A DNA stretch of 64,000 nt from Bacteroidales bacterium UBA6828. Its GTDB lineage: Bacteria > Bacteroidota > Bacteroidia > Bacteroidales > Paludibacteraceae. Location of the stretch: NCBI GenBank assembly GCA_002452095.1, contig DKEG01000037.1, positions 3,389 to 67,388 of the forward strand. Reading direction: 5' to 3'. The translations under genes and the position numbers were made by a program. Below the pieces are notes generated by a model, which searched no databases, was not told where the DNA came from, and worked only from the letters and a program-made list of their open reading frames with translations. Shown one piece after another: positions 53,373 to 62,225 of the stretch (positions are counted from its first letter, which is position 1; each line of letters starts with the position of its first letter).

Positions 53373-54093
53373 ACGCCGTGAGGTCAATGCTGACGGGCTG
53401 AATACTGATAAAACCGTGTTCGAGTGCCCAGATGTCAGTACTCTCGTCCTCGGGTTCGTGGTTGATATATTCGCCGATGAGGGTGTAGTAGGTGTTGCCC
53501 TGCTCGTCGGTGTGCGATTCGAGTTCGTCCGCCCAATGTCCGTGGCACTGGCGCGTCCAGCGGATACCCGCTATGTCGCCCTTCGGGGCATTCACGTTGT
53601 AGCACTCGTTGGGCTTGAAGCCTTTTGCCAGCAGCATCCGTGTGATGTCCGGAATATAGGCTTGAAAACCGCTGAAATCGGCGTCCATAGCGTGGTCGTC
53701 CAGCGAGAAACCGATGGCGGGAATACTATGCTCGGTGGCTACAAAGCAGGCACCCATCGTACCCGAGTAGATGAGGTTGATAGAGCCGTTGTTGCCGTGG
53801 TTGATACCGCTTGCCACAAGGTCGATCTTGCGGTTCTTGAACAGCACATTGGTGGCAAACTTGATACAATCGGCGGGGGTGCCGTTGGTGGTATAGACCT
53901 CAACGGTATTGGTACATTCGTCTTCTATGCGGTTGAGGTACATCGGTTTTGCTACACTGATACACGCGGCGTTTCCACTGCGCGGACCATCGGGGGCAAT
54001 CACCGTAACATGCCCGAGTTTGCTCATCTCGGCTACAAGTGTACGTATGCCTTTGGTTCCCCAACCGTCATCGTTGGTTACTACTATTTCCAT
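53359..54093 (-). CDS. surE: 5'/3'-nucleotidase SurE
   Basis: 244 residues. TNDDGW at 6-11 holds the metal-binding Asp pair, followed by VIAPDGPRSGNAACIS, SGINHGNNGSINLIYSGTMG and the Asn-rich loop of the family. It removes phosphate from nucleoside monophosphates and is a stationary-phase protein in E. coli. First gene of surE-orf-lpxB. Confidence 0.96.
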   Translation of the reverse strand: MEIVVTNDDGWGTKGIRTLVAEMSKLGHVTVIAPDGPRSGNAACISVAKPMYLNRIEDECTNTVEVYTTNGTPADCIKFATNVLFKNRKIDLVASGINHGNNGSINLIYSGTMGACFVATEHSIPAIGFSLDDHAMDADFSGFQAYIPDITRMLLAKGFKPNECYNVNAPKGDIAGIRWTRQCHGHWADELESHTDEQGNTYYTLIGEYINHEPEDESTDIWALEHGFISIQPVSIDLTAYGTL

Positions 54094-54157
54094 TGGAGTA
54101 ATAATCTAATAAATAATGTTAATAAACAATGCCTTTTTGCCTGCTCAAAACAAGCCT

Positions 54158-54179
54158 ATCCTATAACCATCCACCTCAC
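54158..54179 (+). repeat. ATCC-type 11-bp repeat, two units
   Basis: ATCCTATAACC and ATCCACCTCAC, preceded by CAAGCCT as in the array at 30078. Lies between glmM and surE. Confidence 0.65.
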
Positions 54180-54214
54180 TTTGGTATAATATAGGGGCAT
54201 TAAGGAATAATAAA

Positions 54215-55588
54215 CTATCCTTGTATGGTTTTGATAACTTTTTGTGCAAGCGCGTTGGCTTCGTCCATAGTGGCGGCCTCCGAATAGACACGGATGATGG
54301 GTTCGGTGTTGCTCTTTCGGAGATGTACCCAGCCGTCAGCGAAGTCAATCTTGACACCGTCTTTGTCGTTCAGTCGCTCGTTGCGAAACACCTCTTTTGC
54401 GTGCGCCAGTACCTTGTCCACATCGATGTCGGGCGTCAGTTCGATACGGTTCTTCGAGATGAAATAGTTCGGGAATGTCTTGCGCAACTCGCTGACAGTG
54501 CAGCCTTTGTGCGCCAGACTGCTGAGGAACAGCGCAATACCTACCAGGGCGTCGCGTCCGTAGTGGCTCTCGGGGTAGATGACACCACCGTTGCCCTCGC
54601 CGCCGATGACGGCATGGGTGCGTTTCATCTCAGTGGTTACATTCACCTCGCCCACCGCCGAGGCACTGTAACTGCCGCCGTGTGCGCGGGTTACATCGCT
54701 CAGTGCGCGGGTGGACGACATGTTACTGACCGTGTTGCCGGGCGTGTGGCTTAGTACATAGTCCGCCACGCTGACGAGAGTATATTCCTCGCCGAACATA
54801 TCGCCGTTTTCGCAGACAATCGCCAGCCGGTCTACGTCAGGGTCAACCACAAAACCGACATCGGCTTTCCCGCTGCGGAGCAGGTCGCTTATCTCGGTCA
54901 GGTGCTGCGGCAGCGGTTCGGGGTTGTGCGGGAACTGTCCGTTGGGCGTGCAGTTGAGTTCGATGATGTTCTTCACGCCCAAGGCACGCAGAACAGCGGG
55001 GATGGCAATGCCACCCACCGAATTGACACAATCGATTGCCACAGTGAAGTTCTTCGCTTCGATAGCCGCCTTGTCCACCAATTTCAGACCGAGAACGTTC
55101 TGAATATGGTAGGGCAGGTAGTCTTTTGCAGTTATATGCCCGAGATGGTCCACCTCGGCGAAAGTAAAGTCCTCCGCTTCGGCGATAGCGAGCACTCCTT
55201 TGCCCTCGGCATCGTTGAGAAACTCACCCTTTTCGTTGAGCAGTTTAAGGGCGTTCCATTGCTTGGGGTTGTGGCTGGCGGTCAGGATGATTCCGCCTGC
55301 TGCGTGTTCGCCGATCACTGCCAACTCAGTGGTCGGCGTACTGGCAAGCCCGATATTTACTACATCATACCCCATACCCATCAGCGTGCCGCTGACGAGT
55401 TGATAGACCATTTCGCCCGATATACGCGCATCGCGACCCACCACAATCGTGTGGTTGTCCGGGAGTGCCGCACGGCGTTGGGTGGCATAAGCCGCCGTAA
55501 AACGAACTATATCTACAGGATCCAATCCGTCGCCTACGCGTCCGCCTATGGTGCCGCGTATGCCCGAAATACTTTTTACCAAACTCAT
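54215..55588 (-). CDS. glmM: Phosphoglucosamine mutase (phosphohexomutase family)
   Basis: 457 residues of the alpha-D-phosphohexomutase family: SGIRGTIGG at the N-terminus, phosphoserine loop TASHNP (103-108, Ser105), metal loop DPDVDRL, GGEGNGG sugar loop, and the RKSNTEPIIRVYSEA phosphate-binding loop. GlmM makes glucosamine-1-phosphate for peptidoglycan and LPS. Phosphomannomutase/phosphoglucomutase activity cannot be excluded from sequence alone. Confidence 0.88.
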   Translation of the reverse strand: MSLVKSISGIRGTIGGRVGDGLDPVDIVRFTAAYATQRRAALPDNHTIVVGRDARISGEMVYQLVSGTLMGMGYDVVNIGLASTPTTELAVIGEHAAGGIILTASHNPKQWNALKLLNEKGEFLNDAEGKGVLAIAEAEDFTFAEVDHLGHITAKDYLPYHIQNVLGLKLVDKAAIEAKNFTVAIDCVNSVGGIAIPAVLRALGVKNIIELNCTPNGQFPHNPEPLPQHLTEISDLLRSGKADVGFVVDPDVDRLAIVCENGDMFGEEYTLVSVADYVLSHTPGNTVSNMSSTRALSDVTRAHGGSYSASAVGEVNVTTEMKRTHAVIGGEGNGGVIYPESHYGRDALVGIALFLSSLAHKGCTVSELRKTFPNYFISKNRIELTPDIDVDKVLAHAKEVFRNERLNDKDGVKIDFADGWVHLRKSNTEPIIRVYSEAATMDEANALAQKVIKTIQG

Positions 55589-55590
55589 AC

Positions 55591-55621
55591 TTTCTATTAT
55601 TCTATTATTCTATTATTCTAT
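55591..55621 (+). repeat. 8-bp tandem repeat (CTATTATT)3
   Basis: Three perfect CTATTATT units plus a partial unit in the short gap between the DUF4827 lipoprotein gene and glmM. Confidence 0.8.
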
Positions 55622-55626
55622 AGGTT

Positions 55627-56187
55627 CTATCGTTTTACCTTGATATTCAGTATATACCCGTATGGTGTAACGCTCGAGTTGTCGGCATCAAACCCCTGCT
55701 TGCTCGGACAGATAAGCACACATTCCGAGTAAGGATATTTCATCAGCCGCACCGCCTCCTGCCAACCCGTACAGGCGTTGGTCAGGTCGCTGCCGTACTT
55801 GAACTCGATGGGGTAGGCATTGTCAAGCGTGCTCCAATAACTGGTTGTGTCGGCATTCTCGGTAAGCGCGTAGCGTTTGTAGCGCACCACGATGGTCTCG
55901 TTGCGCAGTATCTGGTTGTCAATAGTGTCGCCGTCGGCTACCGTTTGGGCGGCACCGCGTTTGTTTAGGTGAAAATAGAGGTTGTCATATCCCTCCACTT
56001 TGTAATAGTCTTTCTCGCCCCATACATAGTCGTCAGCGGGCAGTTCTGTGATGATATTCAACCCGTTGCGTGATATATAGTTGGCTATCAGTTTGTCCTC
56101 CGCCTTGCGCTTGTCGGAGTAGGTGGTCGAGTTGCAACTCGCCATCAGTACAACGAGACTTGCGCACAAGAAAAGTATTTTTTTCAT
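55627..56187 (-). CDS. DUF4827 family lipoprotein
   Basis: 186 residues from ATG 56187, with lipobox LMASC (Cys18). DKLIANYISRNGLNIITELP, LYFHLNKRG, VRYKRYALTENADTTSYW and a conserved end (CVLICPSKQGFDADNSSVTP) match DUF4827, which resembles FKBP-like folds. Its ATG overlaps the stop of the FKBP-like gene (ATGA). Confidence 0.82.
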   Translation of the reverse strand: MKKILFLCASLVVLMASCNSTTYSDKRKAEDKLIANYISRNGLNIITELPADDYVWGEKDYYKVEGYDNLYFHLNKRGAAQTVADGDTIDNQILRNETIVVRYKRYALTENADTTSYWSTLDNAYPIEFKYGSDLTNACTGWQEAVRLMKYPYSECVLICPSKQGFDADNSSVTPYGYILNIKVKR

Positions 56188-56708
56188 TTTATTTCGATGT
56201 CTATAATTACATTGGTGTAGGGCGGAACGGCATCGTTGCCGTGCATACCGTAGGCGGCATACCATGGGGCAAGCAGGATGATATGGTCGCCGTGATGCCA
56301 CTCGTTGCAGTGTATCTCCGCGCATATTGGCAGTTCGTTGCGCCCTATACGGTATTCGCGCTCTTCGTCCAGCAGCAGTCTTCCCCGCAAGTCCTTGGTG
56401 CGCACGTGCATACGCCATAACTCGTCCTCTTTGGGCGACGGACTGTCGCTGTCGCCATGCTCTGCAATACGCATCCATGCGTTGCTGATAGCCATCAGGG
56501 CGAACTGCTCGTCCTGTGCCTCCACATAGCGCAACAGGGCTTGGTCAGCCTCTTTGGCCATACGCTGGTTCATCTCCATCAGTGCCAGTGCAGCGGAGTC
56601 TTCCTCAGGCGCTTGCCCGCTTTTGTAGGTCGGACGTTGCGGCCCCTTTCCTCCGCAACCTACCAACAAACTGCATACCAAAACAATAATCAGGTGTATT
56701 TTTTTCAT
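56184..56708 (-). CDS. FKBP-type peptidyl-prolyl isomerase-like lipoprotein
   Basis: 174 residues, lipobox LVGC (Cys18). The C-terminal half is FKBP-like: EWHHGDHIILLAPWYAAYGM, then HGNDAVPPYTNVIIDIEI, where Val-Pro-Pro-Tyr-Thr matches the ligand-binding loop of FKBPs. It probably acts on the periplasmic face of the outer membrane. ATG 56708 is chosen for the lipoprotein signal; it is co-translated with DUF4827. Confidence 0.83.
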   Translation of the reverse strand: MKKIHLIIVLVCSLLVGCGGKGPQRPTYKSGQAPEEDSAALALMEMNQRMAKEADQALLRYVEAQDEQFALMAISNAWMRIAEHGDSDSPSPKEDELWRMHVRTKDLRGRLLLDEEREYRIGRNELPICAEIHCNEWHHGDHIILLAPWYAAYGMHGNDAVPPYTNVIIDIEIK

Positions 56709-56711
56709 TCT

Positions 56712-56756
56712 GTTTCTTAAAGTCTTTAATGACCTTAAGGTCTTTAAGGACATTAA
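56712..56756 (+). repeat. 9-bp repeat NNNNNTTAA, five units
   Basis: GTTTCTTAA, AGTCTTTAA, TGACCTTAA, GGTCTTTAA, GGACATTAA in register, including the perfect palindrome GACCTTAAGGTC (56731-56742). Fills the gap between the two-component gene and the FKBP-like gene. Confidence 0.75.
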
Positions 56757-56758
56757 AA

Positions 56759-59700
56759 TCACTTTTCTTCGCCCAAATCTTTCAACCGCTCCTTGCGGTA
56801 TTCCGAAGGTGTCATCCCATAGGTTGCCTTAAAGCACTTCGCAAAATAACGCGAGTCGTTCATACCTACCATATATGTTACCTCCGTGATGTTATACTGC
56901 TTCTGCTCCAGCAGTTGCGCCGCACGTTTGATGCGCATCTCGCGGATAAACTCCACTGGACTGAGACCCGTCAGGCTCTTCAGTTTGTTGAAGAACACCG
57001 TGCGCCCCATACCCATATCTTCCACCAGTTCGTCCACGGTCAGCGTGTTGTTCTCCATCTGCTTGTCCATAATATCCAGCAACTTCGCCAGAAACGTGTC
57101 GCCTTGTATGCCATCGTCGTTCTTTTGCGGTTCTAGGCGCATCAACCGCTTGCGGTAGTTTGCTTCTAGTTGTACACGCTGGCTGATCAGGTTCTTCACC
57201 CGCGCCCGCAGGTACTCGGGTTCGAAAGGCTTCGTTACATAGTCGTCCGCACCCTCTTTCATTGCCTCCAACCGGCTCTCTATCGCTGATTTGGCAGTCA
57301 GCAGTATCACCGGTATATGGCTCAGGTCTTGCGAGCGTTTGATATGGCTGGTCAGTTCCAGTCCGTCCATATTGGGCATCATCAGGTCGGTAATCACCAC
57401 ATCGGGCATATCCTTCTCTATCATTGCCAGTGCCTCCTTGCCGTCCGAGGCTTTGATCACGCGGTAGTCGCTGCCGAGGATATTGCCGAGGAACGAACGC
57501 ATATCCTCGTTGTCGTCCACCACGAGAATGGTTCGTTTGTTGTCCTTGGTGTCTATCTGTGCCAACTTGTTCTCGAGAGTCTCTTGCGGGAGCGATGCGG
57601 TCTGCGTGCTGCTCTTGTCGTCCACCACCATATCTACTTCGCTGCCGAAATGCTCCTTCCCCGTGCGGAACATCACCGTGAAGGTCGTGCCTTTGCCCAC
57701 TTCGCTCTCCACCTCGATATACCCGTGGTGCAAGTCCACCAGTTCTTTTACGAGGTTCATACCGATACCCGTCCCCGTGTTGTTAGCCTGATTGTTCAGT
57801 TCGTTGTTCCCTGTGAAACGCTCAAATAGCACGCTGCGTTTCTCCATAGGAATACCGATACCCTCGTCTTTTACAATCAGCAGCACATACCCCGGCTTCT
57901 CGTCCACCGTTACGGTGATGCTCTTGCCTGCGGGGGTGAACTTGAATGCGTTGCTCAATAGGTTGAATAGTATCGTATCCACACGGCCTCTGTCCACCCA
58001 TACCGTACTGTCTGCGGCTTTCTTCTCTATGTTCAGGTTGATATGTTTGTCGTATGCCTCTTTCTTGAAGTTCGCGCACGTCTCGTCCACGATGTCGCTC
58101 AGCAGCGATTTCTGTATGCGTAGGCGCATCTTCTTGTTCTGTATCTTGCGGAAATCAAGCAACTGGTTCACCATACGCAGCATTCGGTGGCTGTTGCTCT
58201 GCACAATCTCCAACTGCCCGCGTACGCTGTTCGATATACGTTCTGTCTGCAGTATGTTCTCCACAGGTCCGATAATCAGCGTCAGCGGAGTGCGCAACTC
58301 GTGGCTGATGTTCGTGAAGAAGCGCAACTTGATGTCCGTTACCTGCTGCTCCACTTGCACTTTGCGGCGCAGCGTCTCATAGGTGTACAGCACATATCCT
58401 ACCAGTGCCAGCACTGCCAGCAGCAGTAGTACATACAGGCATATTGCCCACCAACTTGCCCACATCGGGGCTTTCACTATCACGCACAGCGTCGTCTCGT
58501 TGTCCGCTTCGCCCCCCTCGCGGTTGGTCGAACGCACATGGAAGATATACTTCCCGTGGCTGAGGTTCGTATAGGTTACGCGCCGTTGGTCGTAGGCAAA
58601 CACCCACTCGTTCGACAGACCCTCCAGCATATACGAGTACGCTATCTTCTTGGCGTTCACATATTCCAATGCCGCATATTCGATTGTCAAGTTCGCATCG
58701 TGTTCCACTACCACCGTGTCCGATAAAGGCAGCGTCTGCCCCTCCGAACTGCAACGCACTATCCGCATCGGGGGTGTCGATTGGGTGTGGGTTATCTTGC
58801 TCGGATCAAAGGTGCAGTAGCCGTTTGAGTAGCCGAAAAGAATACTTCCCGTGCGGGTGCGCAGCGCATGCGCCTCTGTGAAATAGGTGTTCTTCTGGGC
58901 ATCCAATGCATCGTAGTAATAGCATTCGCCGGTTTCTATATTCATCTGCGTGATGTCGCTTTCCGATGTAAACCATAGGTTCTTCCCGTCCCCTACAATA
59001 CTCAGTACAATATCCTGCAGCGTCTGTATGCGGTGTATTTCATTCTTCGGGTCTTTCGGGTCAAGCACGTTCAGCCCCCCGCCGAATGTACCGAGCCATA
59101 GTTTGTCCCCGCTGTAATATACGGCGCGGATGTCATAACTCGGTATCATCTCGCTGCTCAGGTTCTGTAGGTTCACCTTGAATAACCCCGTCGTCGTACC
59201 GCACCACGCCGTGTTGTCCACTATTGCTATGTCGCGTATCTTCAGCCCGTTGCCTATTATTTTAGGCTCTTTGAAACGGTGCGTACTGCTGTCGTATTGC
59301 AGTATGTTCAGCCCCCCGCCGTAGGTACCTACATACAGCGTTCCGTCGCTGCCTTCTTCTATGTCATAGATGTCCGCACTGCCGGTCGGTATCGTTTTCC
59401 CCGTCGCTGCATACTGCAACCCGTGTCCCTTTGTGCCGTATAGCAACCCGTATCGGCTGTCTATCGCGCAGTAGATACGCCGCTTGTCTTTTACAATCTT
59501 TTGTATCTCCCCGCTCTTCAGTTGTGCAAACGTGCGCACCTCGCCGTTCTCTTTCACCGACTTGCGCATATCCGTCAGTTCGTAAGGCTGCGGCTCCATA
59601 TTGATACAATCCACACCGTTGTCGTAGGTCGAAACCCACATCTGCCCGTCCTTGTCCACGTAGGCAGTGTGTATCATATTCGTCAGGTCGGTCAGCGGAT

Positions 59701-60352
59701 TGACCAACTCGTCTTTCTCGTAGTCGTAATACGACCAGCCGCCGCCGGTTGGGTTCACCCATACACGACCTTGGCAGTCCTCCAGTATGAAAAAGTGTTC
59801 GCGCAACTGTCCCGCATAACGGCTGTCTAACTTCGGCGTAAAGCGTTTCCATGTGTTGTAGCGGTAGCGCAGTACACCGTTCTCGTTATCCACACGCCAG
59901 ATGATGCCGTGCTTGTCCACTTTCATCGTCTCGTCGTCCTGCGCAATCCGCTCCAGCATACCCATCGGCACATCGTCCGCCTCTTTCGGAGTGATATGCT
60001 GGCGGTTTTTGTCAAGCATATAGTAGTGCCCGTCGTACGTCATCCACCATAGTTGCTCCTCCTCGTCCTCGTAGATGATGTCCACACGGTTGTTCACTTT
60101 CGCCTCTTCGCCGTCTTCCATTGCCTTGAATACTTGGAAGTTATACCCGTCGAAGCGGTTCAGTCCGTCCCATGTGCCGAACCACATATAGCCCTGTTTG
60201 TCTTGCAGTATGGCCATCACGGTGTTCTGGCTCATACCGTTGTCTATCGAGTAATGGCTCACTATATAGTGTTCCTCGGCACGCAGTGCCCCGCAACCGA
60301 CGACCAAGCCGATTGCCACCCACACTGCCAAATAGATGCAACGATGTTTCAT
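56759..60352 (-). CDS. Hybrid two-component system sensor/AraC regulator (HTCS)
   Basis: 1197 residues from ATG 60352, which starts a signal peptide. Order: periplasmic beta-propeller repeats (MSQNTVMAILQDKQGYMWFG and similar, 40-520), a Y_Y_Y-type domain, a TM helix (about 637-657), HisKA with the phosphorylated His near 686 (NISHELRTPLTLIIGP), HATPase (LFNLLSNAFKFTPAG), a receiver (VVDDNEDM, DLMMPNMD near 990) and a C-terminal AraC-type HTH. HTCS proteins usually sense glycan fragments and switch on a polysaccharide utilisation locus; no SusC/SusD pair is near, so the target is not evident. Confidence 0.95.
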   Translation of the reverse strand: MKHRCIYLAVWVAIGLVVGCGALRAEEHYIVSHYSIDNGMSQNTVMAILQDKQGYMWFGTWDGLNRFDGYNFQVFKAMEDGEEAKVNNRVDIIYEDEEEQLWWMTYDGHYYMLDKNRQHITPKEADDVPMGMLERIAQDDETMKVDKHGIIWRVDNENGVLRYRYNTWKRFTPKLDSRYAGQLREHFFILEDCQGRVWVNPTGGGWSYYDYEKDELVNPLTDLTNMIHTAYVDKDGQMWVSTYDNGVDCINMEPQPYELTDMRKSVKENGEVRTFAQLKSGEIQKIVKDKRRIYCAIDSRYGLLYGTKGHGLQYAATGKTIPTGSADIYDIEEGSDGTLYVGTYGGGLNILQYDSSTHRFKEPKIIGNGLKIRDIAIVDNTAWCGTTTGLFKVNLQNLSSEMIPSYDIRAVYYSGDKLWLGTFGGGLNVLDPKDPKNEIHRIQTLQDIVLSIVGDGKNLWFTSESDITQMNIETGECYYYDALDAQKNTYFTEAHALRTRTGSILFGYSNGYCTFDPSKITHTQSTPPMRIVRCSSEGQTLPLSDTVVVEHDANLTIEYAALEYVNAKKIAYSYMLEGLSNEWVFAYDQRRVTYTNLSHGKYIFHVRSTNREGGEADNETTLCVIVKAPMWASWWAICLYVLLLLAVLALVGYVLYTYETLRRKVQVEQQVTDIKLRFFTNISHELRTPLTLIIGPVENILQTERISNSVRGQLEIVQSNSHRMLRMVNQLLDFRKIQNKKMRLRIQKSLLSDIVDETCANFKKEAYDKHINLNIEKKAADSTVWVDRGRVDTILFNLLSNAFKFTPAGKSITVTVDEKPGYVLLIVKDEGIGIPMEKRSVLFERFTGNNELNNQANNTGTGIGMNLVKELVDLHHGYIEVESEVGKGTTFTVMFRTGKEHFGSEVDMVVDDKSSTQTASLPQETLENKLAQIDTKDNKRTILVVDDNEDMRSFLGNILGSDYRVIKASDGKEALAMIEKDMPDVVITDLMMPNMDGLELTSHIKRSQDLSHIPVILLTAKSAIESRLEAMKEGADDYVTKPFEPEYLRARVKNLISQRVQLEANYRKRLMRLEPQKNDDGIQGDTFLAKLLDIMDKQMENNTLTVDELVEDMGMGRTVFFNKLKSLTGLSPVEFIREMRIKRAAQLLEQKQYNITEVTYMVGMNDSRYFAKCFKATYGMTPSEYRKERLKDLGEEK

Positions 60353-60500
60353 ACCTGTATATGTTTTTTCAATGATATTGTTTGAATAATTTTCGGTCAT
60401 ATTTGAGCAAAGAAAAGTTTGAGCCTGCAAAAAAATAATGGTTAATGCGTGCTAATTATATGTTCCCCAATCAGTCCACGTTGTACCCGATACTGCACAT

Positions 60501-60518
60501 CCCCCTCCTCGGAGGGGG
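60501..60518. terminator. C/G hairpin after rmlA
   Basis: CCCCCTC pairs with GAGGGGG around CTCG, 10 nt past the rmlA stop. No T-run, so it may be a dispersed palindrome rather than a true terminator. Confidence 0.45.
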
Positions 60519-60528
60519 CTTGGGGGTG

Positions 60529-61395
60529 TTACAACCCCTCCAGATACCTCCCGTAGGCGGTTTTCATCTCTTTCCCCAATGCGTGTACTTTCTCCGTGCT
60601 AATCCACCCGTTGCGCCAGGCTATCTCTTCTATGCAACTCACATAGAAACCCTGCCGGTTCTGTATCGTGGCGATGAAATTCCCTGCATCGAGCAGACTG
60701 TCGCAGTTGCCCGTGTCGAGCCATGCAAAACCGCGTCCGAAGATTTTCACTTTCAGCGTCCCTTCTGCCAAGTACATCTTGTTCAGGTCGGTTATCTCGT
60801 ATTCGCCCCGTTGGCTCGGTTGCAATACGTCGGCTTTCTCACACACCGTCTCGTCATAGAAGTACAACCCCGGTACGGCATACTTGCTTTTCGGCTCTGC
60901 GGGTTTCTCCTCCAGACTCAGCACTTTGCCTTCCCCGTCAAACTCCACTACGCCGTATGCCCGCGGGTCGTGTACCTCGTACCCGAAAATACATGCCCCC
61001 CGCTGTCCGTTGTCCACCAGCGCAGCCGCCTCGCAAAGCATACCGCTGAAACCCTGCCCGTAGAACATGTTGTCGCCCAGTATCAGACATCCTGCCTCGC
61101 CGTTCAGAAACTCTTTGCCTAAAACAAACGCTTGTGCCAGTCCGTTTGGTACTTCCTGCACCTTGTATTCCAACCGCATACCGATACGGCTGCCGTCGCC
61201 TAATAGGTCGCGGAACATCGGCAGGTCGCGCGGTGTGGAGATTACCAGTACATCCCGTATCCCTGCCAGCATCAGGGTCGAGAGCGGGTAGTATATCATC
61301 GGTTTGTCGTACACCGGCATGATTTGTTTGCTGATGGCTTTGCTCAGCGGGTACAACCTTGTTGCGCTTCCTCCCGCCAGAATAATTCCTTTCAT
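60529..61395 (-). CDS. rmlA: Glucose-1-phosphate thymidylyltransferase
   Basis: 288 residues. GIILAGGSATRLYPLSKAIS carries the nucleotide loop, KQIMPVYDKPMIYYPLSTLM follows, then GDNMFYGQGF and a C-terminal WLDTGNCDSLLDAGNFI. It makes dTDP-glucose from dTTP and glucose-1-phosphate, feeding RmlB (48177-49310). Monocistronic, with its own promoter at 61456-61486 and a heptamer repeat in its leader. Confidence 0.96.
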   Translation of the reverse strand: MKGIILAGGSATRLYPLSKAISKQIMPVYDKPMIYYPLSTLMLAGIRDVLVISTPRDLPMFRDLLGDGSRIGMRLEYKVQEVPNGLAQAFVLGKEFLNGEAGCLILGDNMFYGQGFSGMLCEAAALVDNGQRGACIFGYEVHDPRAYGVVEFDGEGKVLSLEEKPAEPKSKYAVPGLYFYDETVCEKADVLQPSQRGEYEITDLNKMYLAEGTLKVKIFGRGFAWLDTGNCDSLLDAGNFIATIQNRQGFYVSCIEEIAWRNGWISTEKVHALGKEMKTAYGRYLEGL

Positions 61396-61405
61396 GGATA
61401 ATGAT

Positions 61406-61440
61406 AAAATTACAAATTACAAATTACAAATTACAAATTG
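61406..61440 (+). repeat. Heptamer repeat (AAATTAC)4 in the rmlA leader
   Basis: Four perfect 7-bp units and a degenerate fifth, lying between the rmlA promoter and its start codon, as the related array does ahead of the DUF4861 gene. Confidence 0.85.
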
Positions 61441-61455
61441 CACTTTTCCCGCCGA

Positions 61456-61486
61456 CAAAATTACTAATTATTTTTGATATATACAA
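61456..61486 (-). promoter_or_regulatory. Promoter for rmlA
   Basis: Minus-strand TAATTTTG (61456-61463) and TTG (complement at 61484-61486), 20 nt apart. Confidence 0.75.
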
Positions 61487-61561
61487 CAGCCATGCAAAAT
61501 TCCTGTTCGAAACATTACACAAACGTTTTTTATCCAACGCCGCTTCAAGATGCTATTAGGT

Positions 61562-61616
61562 CTATGTTGTTCCTATGTTGTTCCTATGTGATTCGTATGT
61601 GATTCGTATGTGATTC
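61562..61616 (-). repeat. 11-bp tandem repeat, five units
   Basis: On the plus strand: CTATGTTGTTC twice, CTATGTGATTC, GTATGTGATTC twice. On the minus strand the units read GAATCACATAC/GAACAACATAG. Confidence 0.9.
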
Positions 61617-61770
61617 GGCTGTTTTTGCTTGTATTATAGTGAGTTATGTTCTTGTGTTTGTTGTGCGTATGCGCTAAGTCTTTGTTTATAAGCCCCTAAT
61701 GGTGGCTGCAAACTCACATTATATGCGCGTACAATAAATATGAACGCTTGGACTGAAAAGATAATCGCTC

Positions 61771-61829
61771 GGACTGAAACGTGCAACGCACTGCGTTGGG
61801 AGCCTGCTGGCGACCGCACGTTTCAGTCC
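61771..61829. repeat. 14-bp perfect inverted repeat upstream of the rRNA promoters
   Basis: GGACTGAAACGTGC (61771-61784) and GCACGTTTCAGTCC (61816-61829) flank 31 nt that start with a smaller palindrome, AACGCACTGCGTT. A further GGACTGAAA lies at 61750-61758. Confidence 0.85.
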
Positions 61830-61985
61830 GCTCTGGATGGATATTCGCAGAAATAATATGGTTTAATATATGTCCCCCTTAAAATTAACGCCTGATTACA
61901 CGATAATTAACGTTCTGTTTCCTGTAAAATACGCACCCTGATAATCAGTGTGTTACAAAGAAACTGCAAAAAATCGTTCGCTATA

Positions 61986-62017
61986 TTTGGTCAGTTCGGG
62001 AAAAAGCAGTAATTTTG
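61986..62017 (+). promoter_or_regulatory. rRNA promoter P1
   Basis: TTTG (61986-61989), 20 nt, TAATTTTG (62010-62017), preceded by an A-rich tract that could be an UP-like element. Confidence 0.85.
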
Positions 62018-62225
62018 CACCCGCTTTTGAGAAACAAGCGTGTTTCCCTTTTCCGCCTACAAGGGTGTATACAAGGTGTATAACAAGGTGTATAAAATGC
62101 AGAGTCTCTTTCGAGGTTCTAATTTTTTTGCTCTTTTCTCCGGAAAATTACTTGAAAGACTTGTTTCTTAGTAACGCTGGAAATCAGCCTATTACAAAGA
62201 AAAGTTTGAAAAAAGTTACTTGAAA

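Noticed and set aside
61562..61616. Possible CRISPR array
   Set aside because: The units are 11 bp with no spacers and no cas genes are present.
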